Source: Pisaster brevispinus (Eukaryota; Echinodermata; Asteroidea; Forcipulatida; Asteriidae). From it: a DNA stretch of 64,000 nt. The DNA is taken from the NCBI GenBank assembly GCA_023634235.1, contig JAMKCF010000003.1:17330742-17394741 (forward strand), given 5' to 3'. The position numbers and the translations under genes were made by a program. How positions within the stretch are numbered: the stretch's first letter is position 1; every line of letters starts with the position of its first letter. Under the pieces are notes generated by a model, which was given only the letters and a program-made list of their open reading frames with translations, made no database searches and was not told where the DNA came from. Below, piece by piece: positions 37,201-49,278 of this stretch.

Positions 37201-40007
37201 TTGGAATCATGATTTCAGTAATGAGGTAGGAATTTCGATTGTCTTTGCGTGGAACAGATAGCCCAGTGGTTGGGACAAAGTTTCTGGTGGATCGAGACCC
37301 CGGTTTGAATCCCAGCAGTGTCCTTGATCTTCTTTTTCGTTTATTTTGTTTCTGAGTCTAAGGATTTGAATCATGAATTCACTTATGACGTATGAATTTC
37401 GCTTGTCTTTACGTGGAACCGATAGCCCAATGGTTGGGAGATATTTTCTGGTGGGTCGGGACCACGGTTCGAATCCCGGCAGTGTCCTAGTTTCTGTTTT
37501 TCCTTTTTCTGAGTCTAAAGATTTGAATCATAAGTTCACTTATGAGGTAGGAATTTCGCTTGTCTTTGCGTGGAAAATATAGCCCAGTGGTTGAGACATA
37601 GTTTCTGGTGGATCGGGACCACGGTTCGAATCCCGACAAGGTCCTTGATTCACTTTTTCTTTTTTCTGAGTCTAAAGATTTGAATCATGATTTCAGTAAT
37701 GAGGTAGGAATTTCGATTGTCTTTGCGTGGAACAGATAGCCCAGTGGTTTTGAGATAGTTTCTGGTGGATCGGGACCACGGTTCGAATCCCGGCAGTGTC
37801 CTCGTTTCTGTTTTTCCTTTTTCTGAGTCTAAAGATTTGAATCATGATTTCAGTAATGAGGTAGGAATTTCGATTGTCTTTGCGTGGAACAGATAGCCCA
37901 GTGGTTGGGAGAAAGTTTCTGGTGGATCGGGACCACGGTTCGAATCCCGACAAGTTCCTTGATTCACTTTTTCTTTTTTTCTGAGTCTAAAGATTTGAAT
38001 CATGATTTCACTTATGAGTTAGGAATTTCACTTGTCTTTGCGTGGAACCGATAGCCCAATGGTTGGGAGATATTTTCTGGTGGGTCGGGACAACGGTTCG
38101 AATCCCGGCAGTGTCCTCGTTTCTGTTTTTCCTTTTTCTGAGTCTAAAGATTTGAATCATGAGTTCACTTATGAGGTAGGCATTTCGATTGTCTTTGCGT
38201 GGAACAGATAGCCCAGTGGTTGGGAGAAAGTTTCTGGTGAATCGAGACCCCGGTTCGAATCCCAGCAGTGTCCTTGATCTTCTTTTTCGTTTTTTTTTTC
38301 TGAGTCTAAGGGTTTGAATCATGATTTCACTCATGCCGTATGAATTTCGCTTGTCTTTGCGTGGAACACATAGCCCAGTGGTTGGGAGATAGTTTCTGGT
38401 AGATCGGGACCACGGTTCGAATCCCGGTAGGGTCCTGATCCCCTTTTTCTTTTATTCTGAGTCTAAAGATTTGAATCATGAGTTCACTTATGTGGTAATA
38501 ATTTCGCATGTCTTTGCGTGGAACAGATAGCCCAGTGGTTGGGCGATAGTTTCTGGTGGATCGGGACCCCAGTTCGAATCCCGGCATGGTCCTTGATTCA
38601 CAATTTATTTTGTCTAAGTCTTTAGATTTGAATCATCACTTCACTTATGAGGTAGGAATTTCGCTTTTCTTTGCGTGGAACAGATAGCCCATTGGTTGGG
38701 AGATAGTTTCTGGTAGATCGGGACCACGGTTCGAATCCCGACAAGGTCCTTGATTGACTCTTCTTTTTTCTGAGTCTAAAGATTTGAATCATGATTTCAC
38801 TTATGAGGTAGGAATTTCGCTTGTCTTTGCGTGGAACAGATAGCCCAGTGGTTGGGAGATAGTTTCTGGTGGATCGGCACCCCGGTTCGAATCCCGGCAG
38901 GGTCCTTGATTCACTTTTTCTTTTTCCTAAGTCTTTATATTTGAATCATGATTTCACTTATGACGTATGAATTTCGCTTGTCTTTGCGTGGAACACATAG
39001 CACAGTGGTTGGTAGATAGTTTCTGGTGGATCGGGACCACGGTTCGAATCCCGAAAAGTTCCTTGATTCACTTTTTTTTCTTTTTTCTGAGTCTAAAGAT
39101 TTGAATCATGATTTCACTTATGAGTTAGGAATTTCACTTGTCTTTGCGTGGAACCGATAGCCCAATGGTTGGGAGATATTTTCTGGTGGATCGGGACCCC
39201 GGTTCGAATCCCGGCAGGGTCCTTGATTCACTTTTTCTTTTTCCTAAGTCTTTAGATTTGAATCATGATTTCACTTATGATGTATGAATTTCGCTTGTCT
39301 TTGCGTGGAACAGATAGCCCAGTGGTTGGGAGATAGTTTCTGGTGGATCGGGACCCCGGTTCGAATCCCGTCAGGGTTCTTCGGTTTACTTTTTCTTTTT
39401 CCTAAGTCTTTAGATTTGAATCATGATTTCACTTATGACGTATGAATTTCGCTTGTCTTTGCGTGGAACACATAGCACAGTGGTTGGTAGATAGTTTCTG
39501 GTGGATCGGGACCACGGTTCGAATCCCGAAAAGTTCCTTGATTCACTTTTTCTTTTTTCTGAGTCTAAAGATTTGAATCATGATTTCACTTATGAGTTAG
39601 GAATTTCACTTGTCTTTGCGTGGAACCGATAGCCCAATGGTTGGGAGATATTTTCTGGTGGGTCGGGACCACGGTTCGAATCCCGGCAGTGTCCTCGTTT
39701 CTGTTTTTCCTTTTTCTGAGTCTAAAGATTTGAATCATGAGTTCACTTATGAGGTAGGAATTTCGCTTGTCTTTGCGTGGAAAAGATAGCCCAGTGGTTT
39801 TGAGATAGTTTCTGGTGGATCGGGACCACGGTTCGAATCCCGGCAGGGTCCTTGATTCACTTTTTCTGTTTTCTAAGTCTTTAGATTTGAATCATGATTT
39901 CACTTATGAGGTAAGAATTTCGCTGGTCTTTGCGTGGAACAGATAGCCTCGTGGTAGGGAGATAGTTTTTTGGTGGATCGGGACCACGGTTCGAATCTTT
40001 CCTTTTT
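37201..40007 (+). repeat. Mosaic of unit-B-like monomers and one B-box-truncated monomer
   Basis: Bases from about 37,500 to 37,953 follow unit B at an offset of 4,408. At 39,991-40,001, GGTTCGAATCTTTCC shows a monomer that loses about 25 bp right after the B box, including the CCGGCAGTGTCC segment and linker. Several monomers carry CGAAAAGTTCC in place of CGGCAGTGTCC. Confidence 0.82.
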
Positions 40008-40640
40008 CTCAGTCTAAAGATTTGAATCATGATTTCACTTATGAGGTAGGAATTTCGCTTGTCTTTGCGTGGAACAGATAGCCCAGTGGTTGGGAAATAG
40101 TTTCTGGTGGGTCGGGACTACGGTTCGAATCCCGGCAGGGTCCTTGATTCACTTTTTCGTTTTTTCTAAATCTAAAGATTTGAATCAAGATTTCACTTAT
40201 GAGGTAAGAATTTCGCTTGTCTTTGCGTGGAACAGATAGCCCAGTGGTTGGGAGATAGTTTCTGGTGGATCGGGACCACGGTTCGAATCCCGACAAGGTC
40301 CTAGATTCACTATTTCTTTTTTGAAGTCTTTAGATTTGAATCATGATTTCACCTATGAGGTAGGAATTTCGCTTGTCTTTGCGTGGAACAGATAGCCCAG
40401 TGGTTGGGACACAGTTTCTGGTGGATCGGCACCCCGGTTCCAATCCCGGCAGGGTCCTTGATTCACTTTTGCTTCTGTCTAAGTCTTTAGATTTGAATCT
40501 TGATTTCACTTATGAGGTAGGAATTTCGCTTGTCTTTGCCTGGAACAAATAGCACAGTGGTTGTGAGATAGTTTCTGGTGGGTCGGGACCCCGGTTCGAA
40601 TGCCGGCAGTGTCCTTGATTTACTTTTTCTTTTTTTCTGG
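40008..40640 (+). repeat. Upstream copy of the 787-bp block
   Basis: Matches 42,204-42,836 at an offset of 2,196 (14 monomers). Markers are GGGACTACGGTTCG, CTAAATCTAAAG, and TTCTTTTTTGAAGTC near 40,314. Bases 40,641-42,039 between are ordinary but variable monomers, among them one near 42,001 whose B box is broken (CGTTTCTAACCAGG). Confidence 0.82.
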
Positions 40641-42039
40641 GTCTAAAGATTTGAATCATGATTTCACTTATGAGGTAGGAATTTCGCTTGTCTTTGCGTG
40701 AAACACATAGCCCAGTGGTTGGGAAATAGTTTCTGGTGGGTCGGGAACACGGTTCTAATCCCGGCAGTGTCCTTGATTCACTTTTTCGTTTTTTCTAAAT
40801 CTAAAGATTTGAATCATGATTTCACTTATGAGGTAGGAATTTCGCTTGTCTTTGCGTGGAACAGATAGCCCAGTGGTTGGGAGATAGTTTCTGGTGAATC
40901 GGGACCACGGTTCGAATCTCGGCAGTGTCCTTGATTAAGTTTTTTTCTGAGTATAAAGATTTGAATCATGATTTCACTTATGTGGTAGGACTTTCGCTGG
41001 TCTTTGCGTGGAACAGATAGCCCAGTGGTTGGAAGAAAGTTTCTGGTGGGTCGGGACCATGGTTCGAATCCTGGCAGTGTCCTTGATTCACTTTTTCTTT
41101 TTTCTGAGTCTAAAGATTCGAATCATGATTTCACTTATGAGGTAGGAATTTCGCTTGTCTTTGCGTGGAACAGATAGCCCAGTGGTTGGGAGATAGTTTC
41201 TGGTGGGTCGGGACCACTGTTCGAATCCCGGCAGTGTCCTCGATTCACTTTTTCCTTTTTCTGAGTCTAAAGATTTGAATCATGATTTCACTTATGTGGT
41301 CGGAATTTCGCTTGTCTTTGCGTGGAACACATAGCCCGGTGGTTGGGAAATAGTTTCTGGTGGGTCGGGACCACGGTTCTAATCCCGGCAGTGTCCTTGA
41401 TTCACTTTTTCTTTTTTCTAAGTCTTTAGATTTGAATAATGATTTAACTTATGAGGTACATATTTCGCTTGTCTTTGCGTGGAACAGATAGCCCAGTGGT
41501 TGGGAGATAGTTTATCGTGGGTCGGGACCACGGTTCGAATCCCGGCAGTGTCCTCGATTCACTCTTTCCTTTTTCTCAGTCTTAAGATTTGAATCATGAT
41601 TTCACTTATGTGGTCGGAATTTTGCTTGTCTTTGCGTGGAACAGATAGCCCAGTGGTTGGGAGACAGTTTCTGGTGGATCGGGACCACGGTTCGAATCCC
41701 GGCAGGGTCCTTGATTCACTTTTTCTGTTTTCTAAGTCTTTAGATTTGAATCATGATTTCACTTATGAGGTAAGAATTTCGCTGGTCTTTGCGTGGAACA
41801 GATAGCCTCGTGGTTGGGAGATAGTTTTTTGGTGGATCGGGACCACGGTTCGAATCCCGACAAGGTCCTTGATTCACTTTTTGTTTTTCTGAGTCTAAAG
41901 ATTTCCATCATGATTTCACTAATGTGGTCGGAATTTTGCTTGTCTTTGCGTGGAACACATAGCCCAGTGGTTGGGAAATAGTTTCTGGTGGGTCGGGACC
42001 ACGTTTCTAACCAGGCAGTGTCCTTGATTCACTTTTTCT

Positions 42040-42826
42040 TTTTTTCTAAGTCTTTAGATTTGAATCATGATTTCACTTATGAGGTAAGAATTTCGCTTGT
42101 CTTTGCGTGGAACACATAGCCCAGTGGTTGGGAAATAGTTTCTGGTGGGTCGGGACTACGGTTCGAATCCCGGCAGGGTCCTTGATTCACTTTTTAGTTT
42201 TTTCTAAATCTAAAGATTTGAATCATGATTTCACTTATGAGGTAGGAATTTCGCTTGTCTTTGCGTGGAACAGATAGCCCAGTGGTTGGGAAATAGTTTC
42301 TGGTGGGTCGGGACTACGGTTCGAATCCCGGCAGGGTCCTTGATTCACTTTTTCGTTTTTTCTAAATCTAAAGATTTGAATCAAGATTTCACTTATGAGG
42401 TAAGAATTTCGCTTGTCTTTGCGTGGAACAGATAGCCCAGTGGTTGGGAGATAGTTTCTGGTGGATCGGGACCACGGTTCGAATCCCGACAAGGTCCTAG
42501 ATTCACTATTTCTTTTTTGAAGTCTTTAGATTTGAATCATGATTTCACCTATGAGGTAGGAATTTCGCTTGTCTTTGCGTGGAACAGATAGCCCAGTGGT
42601 TGGGACACAGTTTCTGGTGGATCGGCACCCCGGTTCCAATCCCGGCAGGGTCCTTGATTCACTTTTGCTTCTGTCTAAGTCTTTAGATTTGAATCTTGAT
42701 TTCACTTATGAGGTAGGAATTTTGCTTGTCTTTGCCTGGAACAAATAGCACAGTGGTTGTGAGATAGTTTCTGGTGGGTCGGGACCCCGGTTCGAATGCC
42801 GGCAGTGTCCTTGATTCACTTTTTCT
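42040..42826 (+). repeat. 787-bp tandem duplication, copy 1 (5 monomers)
   Basis: Five monomers repeated immediately at an offset of 787. The end points are approximate, because flanking monomers are alike. Distinguishing features are GGGACACAG near 42,602, GATCGGCACCCC near 42,619, and CCTGGAACAAATAGCACAG near 42,735. Confidence 0.85.
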
Positions 42827-43613
42827 TTTTTTCTGGGTCTAAAGATTTGAATCATGATTTCACTTATGAGGTAGGAATTTCGCTTGTCTTTGCGTGGAAC
42901 ACATAGCCCAGTGGTTGGGAAATAGTTTATGGTGGGTCGGGACTACGGTTCGAATCCCGGCAGGGTCCTTGATTCACTTTTTCGTTTTTTCTAAATCTAA
43001 AGATTTGAATCATGATTTCACTTATGAGGTAGGAATTTCGCTTGTCTTTGCGTGGAACAGATAGCCCAGTGGTTGGGAAATAGTTTCTGGTGGGTCGGGA
43101 CTACGGTTCGAATCCCGGCAGGGTCCTTGATTCACTTTTTCGTTTTTTCTAAATCTAAAGATTTGAATCAAGATTTCACTTATGAGGTAAGAATTTCGCT
43201 TGTCTTTGCGTGGAACAGATAGCCCAGTGGTTGGGAGATAGTTTCTGGTGGATCGGGACCACGGTTCGAATCCCGACAAGGTCCTAGATTCACTATTTCT
43301 TTTTTGAAGTCTTTAGATTTGAATCATGATTTCACCTATGAGGTAGGAATTTCGCTTGTCTTTGCGTGGAACAGATAGCCCAGTGGTTGGGACACAGTTT
43401 CTGGTGGATCGGCACCCCGGTTCCAATCCCGGCAGGGTCCTTGATTCACTTTTGCTTCTGTCTAAGTCTTTAGATTTGAATCTTGATTTCACTTATGAGG
43501 TAGGAATTTTGCTTGTCTTTGCCTGGAACAAATAGCACAGTGGTTGTGAGATAGTTTCTGGTGGGTCGGGACCCCGGTTCGAATGCCGGCAGTGTCCTTG
43601 ATTCACTTTTTCT
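42827..43613 (+). repeat. 787-bp tandem duplication, copy 2
   Basis: Second tandem copy, ending near 43,613 where the spacer changes to TTTCTGTTTTCTAAG. With the upstream block at 40.0-40.6 kb there are three relatives of this unit, the outer one reached through a larger copying step. Confidence 0.85.
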
Positions 43614-46600
43614 GTTTTCTAAGTCTTTAGATTTGAATCATGATTTCACTTATGAGGTAAGAATTTCGCTGGTCTTTGCGTGGAACAGATAGCCTCGTGG
43701 TTGGGAGATAGTTTTTTGGTGGATCGGGACCACGGTTCGAATCCCGACAAGGTCCTTGATTCACTTTTTGTTTTTCTGAGTCTAAAGATTTGAATCATGA
43801 TTTCACTTATGTGGTCGGAATTTTGCTTGTCTTTGCGTGGAACACATAGCCCAGTGGTTGGGAAATAGTTTATGGTGGGTCGGGACCACGTTTCTAACCA
43901 GGCAGTGTCCTTGATTCACTTTTGCTTTTTTCTAAGTCTTTAGATTTGAATCTTGATTTCACTTATGAGGTAGGAATTTCGCTTGCCTTTGCCTGGAACA
44001 AATAGCACAGTGGTTGTGAGATAGTTTATGGTGGGTCGGGACCCCGGTTCGAGTCCCGGCAGTGTCCTTGATTCACTTTTTCGTTTTTTCTAAATCTAAA
44101 GATTTGAATCATGATTTCACTTATGAGGTAGGAATTTCGCTTGTCTTTGCGTGGAACAGATAGCCCAGTGGTTGGGAGATAGTTTCTGGTGAATCGGGAC
44201 CACGGTTCGAATCCGGGCGGTGTCCTTGATTCACTTTTTCTTTTTTCTAAGTCTTTAGATTTGAATCATGATTTCACTTATGAGGTAAGAATTTCGCTTG
44301 TCTTTGTGTGGAACACATAGCCCAGTGGTTGGGAAATAGTTTCTGGTGGGTCGGGACCACGGTTCGAATCCCGGCAGGGTCCTTGATTCACTTTTTCTTT
44401 TTTCTAAGTCTAAAGATTTCAATCATGATTTCACTTATGAGGTAGGAATTTCGCTTGTCTTTGCGTGGAACAAATAGCTCAGTGGTGGCGAGACAGTTTC
44501 TGGTGGATCGGGACCACGGTTCGAGTCCGGGCGGTGTCCTTGATTCACTTTTTCTTTTTTCTGAGTCTAAAGATGTGAATCATGATTTCACTTATGAGGT
44601 AGATATTTCGCTTGTCTTTGCGTGGAACAAATAGCCCAGTGGTTGGGAGATAGTTTCTGGTGGGTCGGCACCACGGTTCTAATCCCGGCAGTGTCCTTGA
44701 TTCACTTTTTCTTTTTTCTAAGTCTTTAGATTTGAATCATGATTTCACTTATGAGGTAGGAATTTCGCTTGTCTTTGCGTGGAACAAATAGCCCAGTGGT
44801 TGGGAGACAGTTTCTGGTGGATCGGGACTACGGTTCGAATCCCGGCAGGGTCCTTGATTCACGTTTTCTTTTTTCTAAGTCTTTAGATTTGAATCATGAT
44901 TTCACTTATGAGGTAAGAATTTCGCTTGTCTTTGCGTGGAACACATAGCCCAGTGGTTGGGAAATAGTTTCTGGTGGGTCGGGACTACGGTTCGAATCCC
45001 GGCAGGGTCCTTGATTCACTTTTTCGTTTTTTGTAAATCTAAAGATTTGAATCATGATTTCACTTATGAGGTAGGAATTTCGCTTGTCTTTGCGTGGAAC
45101 AGATAGCCCAGTGGTTGGGAAATAGTTTCTGGTGGGTCGGGACTACGGTTCGAATCCCGGCAGGGTCCTTGATTCACTTTTTCGTTTTTTCTAAATCTAA
45201 AGATTTGAATCAAGATTTCACTTATGAGGTAGATATTTCGCTTGTCTTTGCGTGGAACAAATAGCCCAGTGGTTGGGAGACAGTCTCTGGTGGATCGGGA
45301 CCACGGTTCGAATCCCGGCAGGGTCCTTGATTCACTTTTTTTTCTTTTTTCTAAGTCTTTAGATTTGAATCATGATTTCACTTATGAGGTAAGAATTTCG
45401 CTTGTCTTTGCGTGGAACAGATAGCCTAGTGGTTGGGAGATAGTTTCTGGTGGATCGAGACCACGGTTCGAATCCCGGCAGTGTCCTTGACTCACTTTTT
45501 CTTTTTTCTGAGTCTAAGGATTTGAATCGTGATTTCACTTATGATGTAAGAATTTCGCTTGTCTTTGCGTGGAACAGATAGCCTAGTGGTTGGGAGATAG
45601 TTTCTGGTGGATCGTGACCACGGTTTGAATCCCGGCAGTGTCCTTGACTCACTTTGTCTTTTTTCTAAGTCTTAAGATTTGAATCATGATTTCACTTATG
45701 AGGTAGGAATTTCGCTTGTCTTTGCGTGGAACAAATAGCCCAGTGGTTGGGAGACAGTTTTTGGTGGGTCGGGACTACGGTTCGAATCCCGGCAGGGTCC
45801 TTGATTCACTTTTTTTTTTCTAAGTCTTTAGATTTGAATTATGATTTCACTTATGAGGTAAGAATTTCGCTTGTCTTTGCGTGGAACACATAGCCCAGTG
45901 GTTGGGAAATAGTTTCTGGTGGGTCGGGACTACGGTTCGAATCCCGGCAGGGTCCTTGATTCACTTTTCGTTTTTTCTAAATCTAAAGATTTGAATCATG
46001 ATTTCACTTATGAGGTAGGAATTTCGCTTGTCTTTGCGTGGAACAGATAGCCCAGTGGTTGGGAAATAGTTTCTGGTGGGTCGGGACTACGGTTCGAATC
46101 CCGGCAGGGTCCTTGATTCACTTTTGTTTTTTCTTTTTTCTAAGTCTTTAGATTTGAATCATGATTTCACTTATGAGGTAAGAATTTCGCTTGTCTTTGC
46201 GTGGAACAAATAGCCCAGTGGTTGGGAGATAGTTTCTGGAGGGTCGGGACCACGGTTCGAATCCGGACAAGGTCCTTGATTCACTTTTTCTTTTTGCTGA
46301 GTCTAAGGATTTGAATCGTGATTTCACTTATGATGTAAGAATTTCGCTTGTCTTGCGTGGAACAGATAGCCTAGTGGTTGGGAGATAGTTTCTGGTGGAT
46401 CGTGACCACGGTTCGAATCCCGGCAGTGTCCTTGACTCACTTTGTCTTTTTTCTAAGTCTTTAGATTTGAATCATGATTTCACTTATGAGGTAAGATTTT
46501 CGCTTGTCTTTGCGTGGAACACATAGCCCAATGGTTGGGAAATAGTTTTTGGTGGGTCGGGACTACGGTTCGAATCCCGGCAGGGTCCTTGATTCACTCT

Positions 46601-47587
46601 TTCTTTTTTCTAAGTCTTTAGATTTGAATCATGATTTCACTTATGAGGTATAGATTGCGCTTGTCTTTGCGTGGAACAAATAGCCCAGTGGTTGGGATAT
46701 AGTTTCTGGTGGGTCGGGACCACGGTTCGAATCCGGACAAGGTCCTTGATTCACTTTTTCTTTTTGCTGAGTCTAAGGATTTGAATCGTGATTTCACTTA
46801 TGAGGTAAGAATTTCGCTTGTCTTTGCGTGGAACACATAGCCCAGTGGTTGGGAAATAGTTTCTGGTGGGTCGGGACCACGGTTCGAATCCGGACAAGGT
46901 CCTTGATTCACTTTTTCTTTTTGCTGAGTCTAAGAATTTGAATCGTGATTTCACTTATGAGGTAAGAATGTCGCTTGTCTTTGCGTGGAACAGATAGCCT
47001 AGTGGTTGGGAGATAGTTTCTGGTGGATCGTGACCACGGTTCGAATCCCGGCAGTGTCCTTGACTCACTTTGTCTTTTTTCTGAGTCTAAAGATTTGAAT
47101 CATGATTTCACTTATGAGGTAGGAATTTCGCTTGTCTTTGCGTGGAACAAATAGCCCAGTGGTTGAGAGATAGTTTCTGGTGGGTCGGGACCACGGTTCG
47201 AATCCCGACAAGGTCCTTGATTCACTTTTTCTTTTTGCTGAGTCTAAGGATTTGAATCATGATTTCACTTATGAGGTAAGAATTTCGCTTGTCTTTGCAT
47301 GGAACACATAGCCCAGTGGTTGGGAAATAGTTTCTGGTGGGTCGGGACTACGGTTCGAATCCCGGCAGGGTCCTTGATTCACTTTTTCTTTTTTCTAAGT
47401 CTTTAGATTTTAATCATGATTTCACTTATGAGGTATAGATTGCGCTTGTCTTTGCGTGGAACAAATAGCCCAGTGGTTGGGAGATAGTTTCTGGTGGGTC
47501 GGGACCACGGTTCGAATCCGGACAAGGTCCTTGATTCACTCTTTCTTTTTGCTGAGTCTAAGGATTTGAATCGTGATTTCACTTATG
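43614..47587 (+). repeat. Heterogeneous monomer mosaic
   Basis: About 25 monomers without a clean long duplication. The B box near 43,890 is broken in the same way as at 42,001 (CGTTTCTAACCAGG). Monomers ending CCGGACAAGG and those with CCTAGTGGTTGGG first become common here and continue to the window end. No unrelated DNA is seen. Confidence 0.84.
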
Positions 47588-47960
47588 AGGTAAGAATTTC
47601 GCTTGTCTTTGCGTGGAACAGATAGCCTAGTGGTTGGGAGATAGTTTCTGGTGGATCGTGACCACGGTTCGAATCCCGGCAATGTTCTTGACGCACTTTT
47701 TCTTTTTTCTGAGTCTAAAGATTTGAATCATGATTTCACTTATGAGGTAGGAATTTCGCTTGTCTTTGCGTGGAACAAATAGCCTAGTGGTTGGGAGATA
47801 GTTTCTGGAGGGTCGGGACCACTGTTCGAATCCGGACAAGCTCCTTGATTCACTTTTTATTTTTGCTGAGTCTAAGGATTTGAATCATGATTTCACTTAT
47901 GAGGTAAGAATTTCGCTTGTCTATGAGTGGAACAGTAAGCCCAGTGGTTGGGAGATAGTT

Positions 47961-48011
47961 TCTGGTGGGTCTGGTGGGTCGGGACCACGGTTTCTGGTGG
48001 GTCGGGACCAC
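47961..48011 (+). repeat. Internal duplication inside one monomer
   Basis: A normal monomer has TTTCTGGTGGGTCGGGACC once between A and B boxes. Here a 9-bp step (CTGGTGGGT) and a further ~28-bp step are both duplicated, which lengthens the A-to-B distance by about 37 bp. TFIIIC tolerates longer spacings in intron-containing tRNA genes, so promoter loss is not certain. The same insert is at 52,231-52,281. Confidence 0.85.
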
Positions 48012-49067
48012 GGTTCTAATCCCGGCAGTGTACTTGATTCACTTTTTCTTTTTTCTAAGTCTTTAGATTTGAATCATGATTTCACTTATGAGGTAAGAAT
48101 TTCGCTTGTCTTTGCGTGGAAAAAATAGCCCAGTGGTTGGGAGATAGTTTCTGGAGGGTCGGGACCACGGTTCGAATCCGGACAAGGTCCTTGATTCACT
48201 TTTTCTTTTTGCTGAGTCTAAGGATTTGAATCGTGATTTCACTTATGATGTAAGAATTTCGCTTGTCTTTGCGTGGAACAGATAGCCCAGTCGTTGGGAG
48301 ACAGTTTCTGGTGGATCGGGACCACGGTTCGAATCCCGGCAGGGTACTTGATTCACTTTTTCTTTTTTTTAAGTCTTTAGATTTGAATCATGATTTCACT
48401 TATGAGGTAAGAATTTCGCTTGTCTTTGCGTGGAACACATAGCCCAGTGGTTGGGAGATAGTTTCTGGTGGGTCGGGACCACGGTTCTAATCCCGGCAGT
48501 GTCCTTGATTCACTTTTTCTTTTTTCTAAGTCTTTAGATTTGAATCATGATTTCACTTATGAGGTAGGAATTTCGCTTGTCTTTGCGTGGAACAAATATC
48601 CCAGTGGTTGGGAGATAGTTTCTGGTGGGTCGGGACCACGGTTCGAATCCCGGCAAAGTCCTTGATTCACTTTTTCTTTTGTCTGAGTCTAAAGATTTGA
48701 ATCATGATTTCACTTTTGAGGTAGATATTTCGCTTGTCTTTGCGTGGAACACATAGCCCAGTGGTTGGGAGATAGTTTCTGGTGGGTCGGGACCACGGTT
48801 CTAATCCCGGCAGTGTCCTTGATTCACTTTTTCTTTTTTCTAAGTCTTTAGATTTGAATCATGATTTCACTTATGAGGTAGGAATTTCGCTTGTCTTTGC
48901 GTGGAACAAATATCCCAGTGGTTGGGAGATAGTTTCTGGTGGGTCGGGACCACGGTTCGAATCCCGGCAAAGTCCTTGATTCACTTTTTCTTTTTTTTAA
49001 GTCTTTAGATTTGAATCATGATTTCACTTATGAGGTTAGAATTTCGCTTGTCTTTGCGTGGAACACA

Positions 49068-49121
49068 TAGCCCAGTGGTTGGGAGATAGTTTCTGGTGGG
49101 TCGGGACCACGGTTCTAATCC
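49068..49121 (+). promoter_or_regulatory. Dimer monomer a: intact A box, altered B box
   Basis: The A box at 49068-49078 is TAGCCCAGTGG. The B box at 49111-49121 is GGTTCTAATCC, with T in place of the near-invariant purine (tRNA position 57). Start-to-start spacing is 43 bp. The B box is the main TFIIIC contact, so this monomer is probably a weakened Pol III promoter. The same change is fixed in all nine a-type monomers of the array. Confidence 0.75.
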
Positions 49122-49224
49122 CGGCAGTGTCCTTGATTCACTTTTTCTTTTTTCTAAGTCTTTAGATTTGAATCATGATTTCACTTATGAGGTAGGAATT
49201 TCGCTTGTCTTTGCGTGGAACAAA

Positions 49225-49278
49225 TATCCCAGTGGTTGGGAGATAGTTTCTGGTGGGTCGGGACCACGGTTCGAATCC
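49225..49278 (+). promoter_or_regulatory. Dimer monomer b: altered A box, intact B box
   Basis: The A-box position 49225-49235 reads TATCCCAGTGG, changing the conserved G (tRNA position 10) to T. The B box at 49268-49278 is the perfect GGTTCGAATCC. Spacing is again 43 bp. This is the reciprocal of monomer a, so neither half of the dimer has both boxes at consensus. Confidence 0.75.
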
